Shown: positions 52,023 through 64,000, counted from the first letter of the stretch. The stretch: 64,000 nucleotides of DNA from Paratinospora sagittata (GCA_035771175.1 CM069605.1:17314288-17378287); one strand, 5' to 3'. The notes: generated from the letters alone by a model not told the origin. Translations and numbers: made by a program.

Positions 52023-54776
52023 TGTAACGCCTGCACCTTAGGATGACGTCATTTTGACCCATAGAGTACTCGTGTACGTGTATGTATAAGTATATGGTGC
52101 TCGATGTTTGCATGATTTTACGTTGTTTAGAGTGCGCGTGAAGTTTTGGAATGATCGGAGACCCGTTCAACGTCGAAACATGTCAAAAATGGTATTTTGG
52201 ATCAGTGGAGCTCGCTCCATGGAGGAAGAAATTTCTGTCACTGATTACATCAATGGCGTGATCTCATAGATCTGTGGTCTGATTGAGCTGAAATTTTGTC
52301 AAATTATTTTTATCTGATAAATCTTCATTATGTATGGTGAAGATCTTGATCGGAGTTGTCTACTGTGAGATATAAGACTCCAAACACTGTTTCTCAGATT
52401 TTTAGATTTTCTTGTGCAGTTTTGATCAAACGGTTGGATCTCTCAATTTCACCATTGGATTGTGCTAAAAGTTTACCAGAACGTTTAAAACTAACTCATA
52501 AAACTTTTGATCGGTTAAGATGTTAGTTTGGAAGAAATTGGTTATCTAAGTGCAAGTAATTGCAACAGAAAAAAAACTATTCCTTTTATTTGAGTTTTTT
52601 TAAAGTGTGGGCCCAAAATGCCACTTAACCTCTATATAAGTCATTGAGTCGTGATTTCTCCCATTTTTCACTTCCAAAAAAGGCTAGGAAGCTTGGAGAA
52701 GAGGAAAAGAAGGGGAGAGGAGAAAGGAGAGAGAAAGCTAGGGTTTTGGTGCTTTCATGCCCAAAATCCCTCCAAGGTATATCATTTTCTCTCATTTTCT
52801 TCATTCTATCTCTTTAGCATGTGAATGCAAGCTTTATTTTGACCTAGGGTTTGTATGAATCCCAGAATTTAAGGGAGTGGTGGAAAACCAACATTGGACT
52901 TAGGTCTTGAAGTTGAGATATGTTAATTTAGAGGATGTTGGGAGTCCATAAATGGTGAAACCCCCAATTTCTAACAAGAAATTGGAGGGGTTATATGGAT
53001 TTGACCTAAACTAGGATTTTGGACTTACAGTTTCTTATTCAATTTGCGTGTGATTTATGTGGATTAGATGGGTAAATGTGGAGGTATGAAACTCCAATTT
53101 ACTGATCTTGATTAGTGGATAACCCTAGTGTAGTGTAATTTTGGTCTAGGCCATGTAATTTGAGAATTGCCATGAAATTTGAGGATTTGCTCAAATTGGG
53201 GCTTTTGACCTAAACCAAGTAAATTGATTAAATTGACTTGGGAATTGTCTAATTGGACCCAAATTGAATGAAATTATGGGTTTAGAATGGTTGGACATGT
53301 GTTAGAATTGAATGACCTAGTTCAATTTGGCTCTATGCCTATTGTAGAGATTTTTCCCCAAATTGGGGCATATGCTATGTATTGGCTTTAATTGGGGATT
53401 TTGACCTAGAATTGGTCAATTGATTAAATTGACATGAAATTATTCTAATTGACCCTAAGTATGATTGAATGCCTAGTATTATAGTGGTTGGATCATGGGG
53501 ATCAACCTATTGCATTCAATTTGGGTTAAATAAAGGTTAATGTAGTATTAAATAGTTAAATTGAGCAATATGGGATTGGCTCATGTGTTAGACTATTTTA
53601 GAATCTTAATTGGCTTTTGATTTGAGTTTAAACATGGTGGTTTAGCATACTTTAAGGCTGATTTTTAGTTTTGGTAAACCATGTTATTTCAGGATCTTGT
53701 GGATGATCTATATAACCCAAATAGTCAATTGAAGGTTGTGGTGCTTGGGGTGATTCGTTCATCCAAGTGCTTTCTTTGGTTAGATTGGAATTGGATTAGC
53801 TAAGTTAGGCGATCAAGTTGTGAGTGTCCCTTTACATTTGGATTTCAATATGTGGTATTGAATTACTTAAATTGATTTAAATTGATATCTATAAGTTTTA
53901 TGCATGTTTTAATGTTCCATGAAATGGTTTTGAGCATAGACTATAGGGTTAGCAATTTGGTTGGGCCTCCTAGTTGAGATTTCCCTTGGAAAGTCTCGTA
54001 AGTCTACTGGTGATCCCCAGTTGTGGACCTGGCAGAGAGTTTTATGGCTTGTGTATAGGTAGGATAGCTTAGGCTGGTCCTACGTGCTGCATGACCCCAA
54101 AAATCCTATTAGAATACGAGTATTGTTTGGTCGGATAGAGCGCTGTGTGTTGCGCACCAAGCCTTTGATTGCCCTTGATCAGAAGGTGTTAGGATTGCAT
54201 TGGCATGTTTAGAAATGATATGTATTGTCTTTGTTATGACATGATGCATTATATTGGCATGTATGTAATCTTGTTTAATCACCATATTATTTCAAATGTT
54301 TTCTATGATCTTGCCATGTTTTATATAAATGCACGTATATTGCCACTTGTAGAAGACATTCACTGAGCTTGTTGTAGCTCACACCTCACCCTTTTCTTTC
54401 AGGATAGGATAGGATAGGAAAGGGAAAGGGAAAGGGAAGGTTTGACTGCGGAGCACTCCCTTGGTTTTTGTTGATGTAGGTGTTGTACATTCTTTTGTAT
54501 TTTGATATTATGTACATGATAACACCTAGTATATATATAATTAACACATAGATGGGATGTGGATGGGTTGTATTATTTTGTTGACTTGGAATTTTATATT
54601 TGGTATTTTGGAGATGTAATATTTTAATTATTGTTGATGATTATGTTAGATGGATGCCTTATAGGATTGTGTTTTATTGGGATTCGTGTTATATTAGGCT
54701 AATGGGACGTCACTGATGGAGGGTATTCCCAGGGGTTCCGTGCAAGTCATGACGTCACGTATAGTGGGTCGTGACA
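52023..54776 (+). mobile_element. Gypsy-type solo LTR inserted in the copia LTR
   Basis: 2754 bases, TGTAACGCCTGCACC ... GTGGGTCGTGACA. It shares architecture with the GypA LTR: ATTCACTGAGCTTGTTG and GCTCACACC near 54360, a GA-rich block before the end, and the GTCGTGACA terminus. No primer-binding site or coding sequence follows. Flanks (GTTAA and ATTGA) do not match, so a clean target duplication is lacking. Confidence 0.7.
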
Positions 54777-56783
54777 ATTGAACCAATTATCCTCATGTCC
54801 CTTACAAGAGTATGTCCTTTTTGTGAAAGATATTTTGATGATTACAAACCATATTCTGTTTATAATAATATTGTATACATGGCATATCTAATCCTACTTG
54901 AAGGTTTCGAAGAATCAATGATGCATGGTAAATGTGTTATCAAGATATACTTGAAGACTATGATCACTTGAAGATATATATATAATTGTATGATTAGATT
55001 GTGTTTAGGTCGTAGAATCTTTACTATCATATGATTTAGCAATATGCATGACTGCATGATTTAGTCGAGTTGATTTTTGATCATTTGCATTGAATTTTCT
55101 ACATTTGATTTGATCTGAAAATACCGAGATTTTAATCATATTTATTGAGTATTAAATGAAAATGAAAATTGTTTTTAATTGTATGCTAAGACATTTTTTT
55201 AGGACACTAATACATCTTTTTAGGACGGTAATGTCTCAGCAGCAGCCTCTTAAACTTGGTAAGTCAGGACGCTGATAATGTTCAAGGTTGAAATATATTT
55301 ATTCATTAGGACGCTTACTTCATCAGTAGCGGCCTCATTTAAGTTAACTTGTGAACTTGTAAGGACGCTGATTCAGTATCAGCTCGATGATTACTTTTCG
55401 AGTTTTAAATTTTTTAATATTTAAGGATGCTGATAGTTATAAGTTGGAAAACTATCAGAACGCTGCCTAATCAGGAGCGCCCTCGTTTAAAGACCAACTT
55501 CGTAACTCTCAAGAATATTTTCGTTTTTCAGCGTCCTTATTGTTTTTACGAATTAAAAATATTAGGACACTCACTTATTAGTAGTTCCCTCGTGACATTA
55601 AATATTTTAAAAGAAGGTAGGACGCTAATTGTGGATTAGCGCCCTCATGAAGTTTAGTCATTTTAATCTCCAAGTAAGTTAGGACGTTTACGGTTAAGTA
55701 ACGCTCTCACTTCACAATTCAACAGGACGCTTATGGTCTATGAGCGCCCTCAAAGGAACAAAATGACAAAGTTGATATTATGCGTTAGGATGCTGATTAA
55801 CTTTTCAGGACGCTAATTCAACATTGTCACTGTTCTGACACTTACACTTTTTCAGATTACTTTTTCAGAACTGTACAAAACTTTTCAGAACCTTTTGAAT
55901 CTTTTCAGAACGTTCTAATACTTTATTAGAACATTCATTTTTCATGAAAGATCAGAAGATTTAGGTGTTGTCGCTATAATTGCGTAGAGCTGAATCGATC
56001 TGTTTCGGGAAAGAATGTATTCGTTGTTTTTGAAATAAATTTGTGCGCCAAAATTACCAAGTCGATTGCTCCACTGCTATTTCTATATATATGCTGCCTT
56101 AGAGTAGATCAAACATTGATCTATCATACGAAAACTGAAAACCATTCAAAACGTTTTAATAGTTTTCACTTGTGCAGAAACTTTTGGAAGTTAGTTTTCT
56201 ACTCACGATATTTTGAAATACACTAAGTCTCTTGGATTAGTTGATCATCATCTATATCTTTTCAAAAATCCATTGAAGAAGACGAAAACTTTTTGAACCA
56301 ATTTTCAGTTGAACTTCATCATACATATTTTTTTGAATCTGTGGTAACGGAAGCTTCAATCCAAAGCTTTGTAAGTATCACTTTGATTCTAAGTAAACAA
56401 GTCATATCTCATCTTGTATTTTGATATTAGTAATTGGTTTGTCACTGGGTTAGAGCAAGTGTTGCTCAAAGTTGTATCAGTCATTCTAACACCCGGAAGT
56501 TGAGAAAAGGTTCTTCTCACTCCAGTAAGTTGAGAAAGTGTACCAGTTTGTTCTTCACCTATAAGAAGATCCTTAGTGGAGTTTGGACAAATCCTAACTG
56601 AGGAGGTTAGGTAGTGGATGTAGGCGAGGTCGAACCACTCTAAATTTTATGTGTCTTACTGATATCGTACTTGATTTACCATACTTGTTTAATCTGCTTT
56701 CAATATTTCATATATTCAAAAGAAAGGTTAAAATTTGTTAAGTATTCAATTCACCCCCCTTCTCAGACACATCTGGGCCAATA
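54777..56783 (+). mobile_element. Copia 3' LTR, remainder
   Basis: Near its start TATTTTGATGATTACAAACCAT and near its end CAATTCACCCCCCTTCTCAG and GGGCCAATA, both Sire-type LTR signatures shared with 10041-12249. It carries an array of short hairpins at 55200-55820. The right edge at about 56783 abuts CACTA transposase sequence. Confidence 0.75.
55200..55820. repeat. Array of short hairpin-forming repeats in copia LTR
   Basis: About ten units beginning (A)GGACGCT and usually ending AGCGCCCTC, roughly 50-60 bases apart. Inside each unit the two arms can pair: GCTGAT-loop-ATCAGC near 55367, GCTAAT-loop-ATTAGC near 55625, CGCTTAT-loop-ATGAGCG near 55730. Loop and arm bases vary between units while pairing is largely kept. 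Confidence 0.7.
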
Positions 56784-58200
56784 GATTGCTCGGTAAAAAT
56801 CGACGATGACCCAAAAAGCATATCTTTCGACTTTGCTTTGAAAACATTGAGCATGTGTCCTTATTGCAAGTAGGGCAAGCCATAAATCTCTTAGTGCTCC
56901 ATCCTGATAAATTTCCATAAGCTGAAAAATCATTTATGGTCCACATCATAATTAATTCATTAATTAGTGGCCGCAAATATACATCATTGTCATTTTATGG
57001 TGATTTTGGTCTAAGTATAAGCAACGACATGGAGAGAAAAAAGGCTTTTTCATACATTTCCAAGGTGATAATTTATATGGAATAACCATTAATTGCCACA
57101 AACTATAGGAGTTGCTCATATCACCAAAGGGATTGAAAACATTACAAGCAATTCCCAACCGAACATTATGTGGATCATTGGAAAACCATTCATGGTCTTT
57201 GTCAAATTCTTCCTAAGCCACAAAGTTAGTCGGATGCCTAAAAATATTCTTTTTCTCTTACTCGCTTTTTTTTATGCCACCTCATATCAATAGATGTCTT
57301 TCTTGACGTAAATAGCCTCTATAGCCTTGATTTTAATGGAAAGTACCGAAAGACCTTTTGAGGAGTTTCTTTTCTTTTACTTTCAAAATCCTTATACCAT
57401 GAGTCGCTACACTGGGGACAAACACGACTAATTGCATACTTTTTCCAAAATAGAACGCAATCATTTTAATATTCATGTATAGGGATGCATCCTAGACCCA
57501 AGTCTTGTAATAATGCCCTCGCCTCATTATAGGATTGTGGAAGTGTCTTTTTCGGCAATGCTACTTTAATTAACTGCAAAAGCATATCAAATGATTTGTT
57601 GCTCCACAAATTAATAGTTTTAGATGAAGTAATTTTATAAGAAAATCTATGTTCGAGAACTTTTCACATCTTGAGCAAAGTGGACACTGTGCATCCTTAA
57701 ACAAAATATCAAACATCTTTTATTCTCTTTCCTATGTATGGTTGTTGGATAATTCATTTCCTATAAAATCTGGTCTAGAATTACTAGAAGCCTCTGATGT
57801 TGACAAATAAGGGTTTGTGATCATTCACGCACACATATCTTTCAAAACTTCTATCATCCCATCAAATTGCTCATCCCCATCATTATCATTGTCATCATCA
57901 TCATCACCATCATCATCATCCACCACAGTATGACGTCCACCACGATACCACCATTGGGTATAATATTTATCCATTCCATTACAGAGTAAGTGCTCTTCAA
58001 CTTTATTTATATGTTTGTAACACCTATTATTACACTTACTACATGGACATCGAGTCCTAGAAGCTTTATCCATGTGTCATCGTGCCAAAGCAATAAAATC
58101 TTTAATTCCTTGAATGTACGTAGGCAAATACCTATTCTTAAGTTGCATTCGACTTTTATCCATGTACTCCTATCAAAGGTCAAACAAAAATAACTATAGT
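56784..58200 (-). pseudogene. CACTA (En/Spm) TNP2-type transposase remnant
   Basis: Minus strand. Around 58165-57825 is the N-terminal transposon-associated region (MDKASRTRCPCSKCNNRCYK, HLLCNGMDKYYTQWWYRGG), followed by a long acidic run from a GAT/GAC repeat (57840-57920). 57158-56964 reads GIACNVFNPFGDMSNSYSLW and VIPYKLSPWKCMKKPFF, and 56976-56746 reads MRPLINELIMMWTINDFSAYGNLSGWST and CPTCNKDT. These are hallmarks of TNP2 transposase. The middle (57820-57160) has many stops. The end is cut by the copia LTR at 56783. Terminal CACTA repeats were not found. Confidence 0.85.
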
Positions 58201-59100
58201 TCAATGCGGAACTCATTAATAAGGTTTCATACAAAAAGGGATTAATTAAGCCACTTATAAACAATCTAATCTTTCCCAAAGAAACATGAGATATAACAAA
58301 AAATTAATTAAAGAGAAAAAAAATAAAATGTCAGATCAAAATGTCAAGCAACATTACATTCTAATGGCTAAGTAGAACCAACCTCTAAAATGGAGCACAC
58401 ATACAAAATTAAAGCATTTGCAAGTAATATAAACAAATCTTAGACTCCCAAAAATTGTTTCATTATACTTGAAATCAACAAATAAAAAAAAATCTTACTC
58501 AAGAAGCCTATTCAATTACCATTCTTTGACAACTAAGCCTTTCGCGATCTTATAAGCTTTTCAACAACCTCAAGCTGCAATTAGAACAAATCAAAGATAG
58601 TTAAAAATAATAATTAATTTAAGCAACAATGAAAAATTCTACCAACTGTTATAAGAACTCTAAGTACCAAAAAATATATCAATAACATTATTGCATAGAA
58701 CATGATCCAATAGTGAAGGAATTAAAAACCTGTCGCTTAAAAATTAGAAGGGGGGGTCACTCTTGTGTTTCTAGATCGAAAGACTACTTATGACTCTTTC
58801 ATTGAAAGAATACTATGTTTATCCAACTCTAATATGGGGAGGAATATGTCTGGTAGGGAAGGCATACAATTGTCTTTTGAAGATAACAAAAGAGGGAGAA
58901 ATTTAATGTTGATAAACAAAATTAAAAGGGATTAAACACTAGTTCACGCTTATAATGCTTCATATATTGGAATGTGATATTGAGTCTTATGTATATACTT
59001 GCACTTCATGTTCATTTGTTAATATCATATTGTTAGACATACTACAACATTTTTTTTGTTTATCAAGTCATTTGTTTGTCATCATCAAAAAGGAGAAAAA
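58200..59100. other. Unassigned region between CACTA remnant and copia LTR
   Basis: AT-rich. The right end (59070-59100, CATCATCAAAAAGGAGAAAAA) looks like the purine-rich tract before a Sire-type 3' LTR. The rest may be 5' sequence of the CACTA element. No ORF supported. Confidence 0.45.
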
Positions 59101-59430
59101 TGTTGACCTAAGTAGTTTTCTACTGAAGTTCCAATTTGATATTTTGATGATAACAAACAAAGTGACTCTAAGTTATATGCTCTATTTAGTATATTTCAAC
59201 CCCAAGATAAGTGATACCACACTATCAAAGAGTAATAACAGAAGACAAAACAATAAAAACTCAAAGTATGACATCTAGCCCTCCAAGTAATTTATAGCTT
59301 AAATCAAGATGACTCAATCTCTTAGAGTGCTAATGATTTGAAGAATGATGAGATCAAGATTCAAGGTTTTAGGAAACATTAGAAGAGTCTTAGAAGTCTC
59401 AATATAGGTTGTAGGCCCGCTCAAATGTTT
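59101..59430 (+). mobile_element. Copia (Sire-like) LTR fragment
   Basis: Starts TGTTGACCTAAG directly after a purine-rich tract and contains TATTTTGATGATAACAAACAA, the Sire LTR start signature. It stops resembling an LTR by about 59430, so only the first few hundred bases remain. Confidence 0.55.
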
Positions 59431-59519
59431 TTAAAGCTTCAATGCATATATCAAGTTTTAAAGTTAAACCTATTTGCATATATTTTTAAATGAACATATA
59501 TTTCTAAATTCATAATTAA

Positions 59520-59816
59520 TGAATTCATAAAAATGTGTATTTATACCTTTAAATCTAGCATTTTACATTAGGAAAATTAGGAAAATGTTAGAAATAATTA
59601 AGAAAAATAAGAAATAAGGAAAAATAGAGTTTGTATAATTTTTGGATCATTTCAAGTATTTTTATTAGTTAAGTCCTTAATAAATTAGGATTAAAACTTA
59701 AATGAAATTATAATAATAAAATAAAATATCCAAGTAGGTTTAGTAAAAAATCAAAGTTAGGTATAAAAAATAAACTTAAATAAATAGAAAATAAAATAGG
59801 CTAGTTAGGTTCAACT
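59520..59816 (-). repeat. Unclassified dispersed repeat, second (inverted) copy, part 1
   Basis: The reverse complement matches 12255-12526 (AACCTAACTAGCCTATTTTATTT, then TTTATGAA-TTA). The match resumes at 62308 beyond the solo LTR. Confidence 0.7.
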
Positions 59817-61930
59817 TGCAACCCCCGTGTTTTTAATCAATATATTTGGTTGACTTATATGTACACTGAAGAGTATAATACACGTATAAGTACCTTTAAA
59901 GCTATGTGTACATGTGTCAAATGAACTTGAAAATGTCAAAAGTGAGTCCAGAATGTGATTTTAAAGAATTCATCATGTGGATTGAGTGTATAGAAGAAGA
60001 ATAATGGATTTAACAAAAATAAAAGAAAAATTAAATGTACTGTTCATAAGCTGGTACTATTCACAGAACAGTTGCTAAAAAAAAATGAATTGAAAGAAGT
60101 TGCTAGAATGCAAGGAAAAAAAAAAGAGAAGAAGCAGAGAGAGAAAAGGAAGAACGGCGGAGAAGAAGAAAAAGGGGAAACGCGGGATTCGAGTCAAATT
60201 CGGACCCACGGTAAGTATTTTTACTCTATTTCTTCGTAAAATTGATCTCTAAGCTAGATGTAACGATTCTAGCGAAGTAATTTTAGCTATAGGAGCCGTT
60301 TTACGGCGTTTTCAAAAATTGGAGTTTTTACCCAACGTGAATGAAAATCTGCTAGGAAGGTTGGAAAACGCTTCCTAGGCTGTAGGAACCTTAAACATCT
60401 GGTTAGATTGAATTTATGTGTTCATTTAAAATTTTTATAGCCGTTGGAAGTTTGTTGGAATTTAGAGTTTCGATTGGAGACCATTTGAATCATTTAAAAC
60501 CAGATAAAACTCTAGTTTAAGGCTATAGAATGGTAGAATGCACTGTTGCGAGTCCATCGATGCTAAGTTCATGATTTTTGGAGACCGTTTGACAATTTTA
60601 GTAAAAATTTACATGTTTCCAATGAATACTGACGACGTGAACAGTGACATGAATAGTACTATGATCATATTCAGTGAATAAAATGAAATTAGAATCCAAT
60701 GAAACTCCGATTTGAGATCATAGAATCGTAGAGAATTGAATTCCGGACGTTTCGATGTTAAGATCATGATTTTTGGATATGATTTGATATTTTTAGTAAC
60801 TAAATATATGGTTTTGGTGAGTAAAATTTACTGTCGTGACCTTTGCGAACGTGTAAAACCTCAATAAAATACCTGTTGAAGGTAGTAGAATGATAGAATG
60901 AGTGATTTTACACATGTCGATGTGGACAGAATAATTTTAGGAATGTTCTACATTTTTAATAAAATTGATATATGTTCCAGTAGAAAAATAAACTGAGAAT
61001 TAGTGAAAATATGAATTGGAAATCTATTTTCACTGATCTTTCTTGTGGAAATATCTAGATTGACCACAGAAACGAGATAATAGTTTCTTCAACTGCTTAT
61101 GAGTCCTAAATGGAGTTGGAATCTAAATTCACAGATATAATATTTTTTAGGTGGATCTTTATTATTAGTTGGATTTATAGATTTAAATTGGAGCTGGACT
61201 CGAAAGCGACGGTGATGGTATTTAAGTTGAAAAGTCATGTACTGTGAGTATATTTTCTTGATTTTGGTTCTTGTATGACATTTTATTTATATGAAATGTT
61301 TAATTGTAAACATGTTATATACGTACATGCATTGTATTTTATTGATCATTCAAAATGATTTTGGCATTTGGAGTATGCGAGACGTGCGAAGGTAGATCGC
61401 ACATGTTGTCATTTCGTTAGGAATTAGTCCCGGATAAGTGTTATGCGTAACCTCATTGTCAGTAGGCCTGTCCTAACAAGGATTGGAGATCCTGGAAATG
61501 ACTGTGACTTGGGTAATGAGAGGTCGTGGCTACCTTGTAACGGCCATACAAGGGTTAGACCTGCTCTCTTGCCTTAAAGGAGAGAGATTGTGGATTTCGT
61601 GGAAAAATGATGCATTGTTTTCTTGAAAACTCATGAAATTTATGTTGTTGACATGTATAATATATTCGTTGAATGATGCATGTATTTAATAAGAGTTTGA
61701 AATGATTTTAAATGTTATATTTCTCTAAATGAATATAATTGTCATCTTAAGAAATATATTCACTGAGCTGTTGGTTGCTGACTCCATTGCCTTCAATATT
61801 TTAGGTACAGAGTTAAAAGGAAAAGCACGAGAATAGATACGTGAGTTAGATTCTTATTTTGTTAATGTACGTGTATGGAAGGAAATGGATTATATTTTCT
61901 TTATTTTCAAATAAATATATATATCACATC

Positions 61931-61961
<31 letters not shown>

Positions 61962-62307
61962 ATCACATAGATGGGTTATACATGGATTTTGATTTGACAT
62001 TTTGGGTTATATAATGCTTGGGATGATGGAATGAGATGATCATGTATATTTATCAGGTGAGAATTTGATGTGTGAATGAATGGAATAGAATGATTATATA
62101 TATCTTTGATTTGATTTGTGGTATATCAGGAAAATATGTGAATTCTCCATTTTATGGGGAGGTGGTATCAAAATTTTTAGAAATTTTGGAAAGGATTGTG
62201 AATGTCTGTTGAGGCTGACAGTGTATTGTATATTGTATATGAGTATATACAGTGTATAATATGCTGTGCCGGTCTTGACGCCAGCCTACATCAGGGGCGT
62301 CGTGACA
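59817..62307 (+). mobile_element. Gypsy solo LTR (GypA-like) with target duplication
   Basis: 2491 bases, TGCAACCCCCGTG ... GGCGTCGTGACA, a diverged relative of the GypA 5' LTR along its full length. Flanked by a perfect 5-base duplication CAACT (59812-59816 and 62308-62312). No internal sequence, so a solo LTR from LTR-LTR recombination. Contains a (TA)n run at about 61934-61962. Confidence 0.9.
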
Positions 62308-62400
62308 CAACTAAAAGTTCATTATAGTGTTCGTTTAGGTAGGAAGTTGGTTTAAGTTAAGTTTCATCCTAGTCTACTTTAGTGTTAAAACCTGTCTCAG
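62308..62400 (-). repeat. Unclassified dispersed repeat, second copy, part 2
   Basis: The reverse complement matches 9955-10040 (AGGATG-AACTTA-CTTAAAC, ATAATGAACTT). Confidence 0.65.
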
Positions 62401-63381
62401 AATAAGTTTTATAATTTGAAAATAGAAAATAATCTTGCAACCACAAATTTCTTCTGAGTATTTTGATGACATTCAAAGCTAATACGAGTGCATTCACTTC
62501 GAAACAAAACAAAAATCTAAATCCATTTATTGTTTAAAGTTCCTTCAATTTCGTCATTTACTTGTTTTTTATCAAAGTTGCATGGCATTTAAGGTCAAAT
62601 CCCCTAAACACAACACTTAAACTTCGAAAGAAAATTTTTAAACGTAACTAATAACCATTTTCAAGTTGCAGAAGTTTGATCGATGTATCAGTTCTGATAC
62701 CATCAATGTATTAGTCGTCTCTAGCAATAAATGTATGACCGATGTACCGATTCTTATATCATCGTCATATCAGTCATATCTATAGAGAGGACCACTGTGA
62801 CCATTGTATTCATTAACATTTGTTTGTCACCATGGCAGGAACATTAATCATCATCATTGAGCACAATGGAGATAGGGTCAAAGATAGAGTGAACAAATGT
62901 TATGTTACTAATAAACTTGGTAAAGTATTAGAGGTCTCAAAGAATTGCACTTATTAGAAACTTAGGGTTCGTTTGGTGCGTAGGATATGATAGGATTATT
63001 TTTATGGGATTGGATAAGATAGGATATAATAGGATAAGACTAAAAGTAAAAACATTTAAATTATATTTAAAATATTCTTAAAAAATATTAATCTCATTTA
63101 ATATTATTTCACATAACCTCTCATTATTAAATTTAAATTAACAATAAATTAATATTAATTAAAAAATGATTTTATAAAAAAAATTAAGGAATAAAATTAA
63201 ATTAAGTTTTAAATTGAACAATTTAAAACTTAATTTAAGTTTTTAAATTAAGAAATAAAATTAAATTCACTTAAATCTATACTATATATAAAGCCAAACA
63301 CATGTTAGTAAATATAAGACAAACCTCCTTTTATTTTATTTTTTAGTAATTTATATTTAACTTTTTTTTTATAACTATCAA
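62401..63381. other. Intergenic / repeat-derived region
   Basis: No supported gene. 62455-62475 (TTTTGATGACATTCAAAGC) is reminiscent of a copia LTR start. 62968-63060 begins GGGTTCGTTTGGTGCG and may be one end of a MITE, but no partner end was found. 63050-63300 is very AT-rich with repeated TTAAATTAAG motifs. Confidence 0.4.
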
Positions 63382-64000
63382 TGTCACACCCCGCCCGGAC
63401 TCGCCTAAACCGGCGGGACACTCACGGATGGGGCGCGAATGCATTATAAAAATAACCGAGTGCGCGAAAACGCGATTAAGTACAAAGTCTGATTTCATTA
63501 ATTTCAGAATATATTTGTACATAAAATAGTTAAGGGAACATCCTCCTAAAATCTCCAATGAATAATACAGAGGGTACAAAAATGTGGGCCCAAAAACCTG
63601 CACCTAGTCCACCCTAATCTCCTGTAAAAATTGGATAATAACGGGGTGAGCTACACGCTCAGTGGGTAAAATAGTTCGTGAATATAACAATTAATAAATC
63701 AAACTTCATTATCAAATATCATAAATACACATCAGAGCATCATAATCAATTCAACATGTATGTATGCATGACACCGTCTCGTATTAGTTTCATGATTGTA
63801 CGTCGCCTAAGTTCACGTACAGATGTCCCTCCCCAGGAGTAGCTGGGTTCTCATTGTACGTCCCTCCTCAAGAACGACGCTCTGGATTCACGTACAGATG
63901 TCCCTCCCTAGGAGTAGCCGGGTTCTCATTGTACGTCCATCCTCAGGAACGACGCTCTGGATTCACGTACAGATGTCCCTCCCCAGGAGTAGCAGGGTTC
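63382..64000 (-). mobile_element. Gypsy LTR, running off the window
   Basis: Starts TGTCACACCCCGCCCGG and parallels the LTR at 7454 for the whole visible length. There is no primer-binding site to its left, so it is a solo LTR or the 3' LTR of a minus-strand element extending right. Contains a ~80-bp tandem repeat from about 63804. Confidence 0.7.
63804..64000. repeat. ~80-bp tandem repeat in gypsy LTR
   Basis: At least two and a half units with TTCACGTACAGATGTCCCTC, then GAGTAGC-GGGTTCTCATT. The units continue past the window end. Confidence 0.9.

Noticed and set aside
58700..58940. CACTA terminal inverted repeat for the TNP2 remnant
   Set aside because: Only loose TAGTG and CACTAG strings, without a repeat partner or 3-base duplication.
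62968..63310. MITE starting GGGTTCGTTTGGTGCG
   Set aside because: Only one plausible end; no matching inverted end or target duplication found.

Overview
The window is nuclear DNA of a flowering plant, most likely a eudicot. The evidence is GT-AG introns, a chloroplast-targeted nuclear gene, AT-rich spacers, and a dense, nested population of plant-type LTR retrotransposons (Ty3/gypsy chromovirus-like and Tat-like, Ty1/copia Sire-like), plus a CACTA transposon remnant, a SINE and possible MITEs. I cannot name the species. The only ordinary host gene I can support is a six-exon DUF4336 gene (15620-20732, +). Everything else is mobile DNA, or a host gene carried inside mobile DNA.

Layout. 1-4790: decayed Ty3/gypsy element on the minus strand. 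5489-7049: broken minus-strand ORF of 'putative plant transposon protein' type. 7454-~8740: gypsy LTR with a decayed primer-binding site. 8740-13177: unclassified repeat with a copia solo LTR inserted at 10041-12249. 13178-~14660: minus-strand copia LTR. 15473-20732: DUF4336 gene, whose introns hold two possible MITEs, a small solo LTR and a SINE. 20733-23320: AT-rich spacer. 23320-~23870: LTR remnant. ~24300-28786 and 46678-~48240: the two halves of a minus-strand Tat-like element. 28787-46677: element GypA (+), inserted in the Tat-like element with target duplication GGTTG. 34929-45601: element GypB (-), inserted in the GypA integrase with target duplication CATGG. 48240-52016: Sire-like copia internal region (+); its 3' LTR (ending 56783) is split by a gypsy LTR at 52023-54776. 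56784-~58200: CACTA TNP2 remnant (-). 59101-~59430: copia LTR fragment. 59817-62307: gypsy solo LTR with target duplication CAACT, inserted in a second, inverted copy of the unclassified repeat. 63382-64000: gypsy LTR running off the window.

The most interesting object is GypB. Its two ~3.1 kb LTRs look almost identical (I found a single 1-base difference). Its internal region has gag and the integrase core plus C-terminus, but no protease, reverse transcriptase or RNase H. In their place it carries, in sense orientation, a four-exon RWP-RK (RKD-type) transcription-factor gene whose spliced frame is open for 400 codons. Short tandem repeats lie at both joints between retrotransposon and captured gene. 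This is a recently inserted, non-autonomous retrotransposon carrying a developmental regulator of the family tied to egg-cell and embryo identity.

The insertion order can be read from target duplications: Tat-like element first, GypA into it, GypB into GypA. The older elements carry many nonsense codons, nearly all explained by C-to-T or G-to-A changes, as expected from silenced, methylated repeats.
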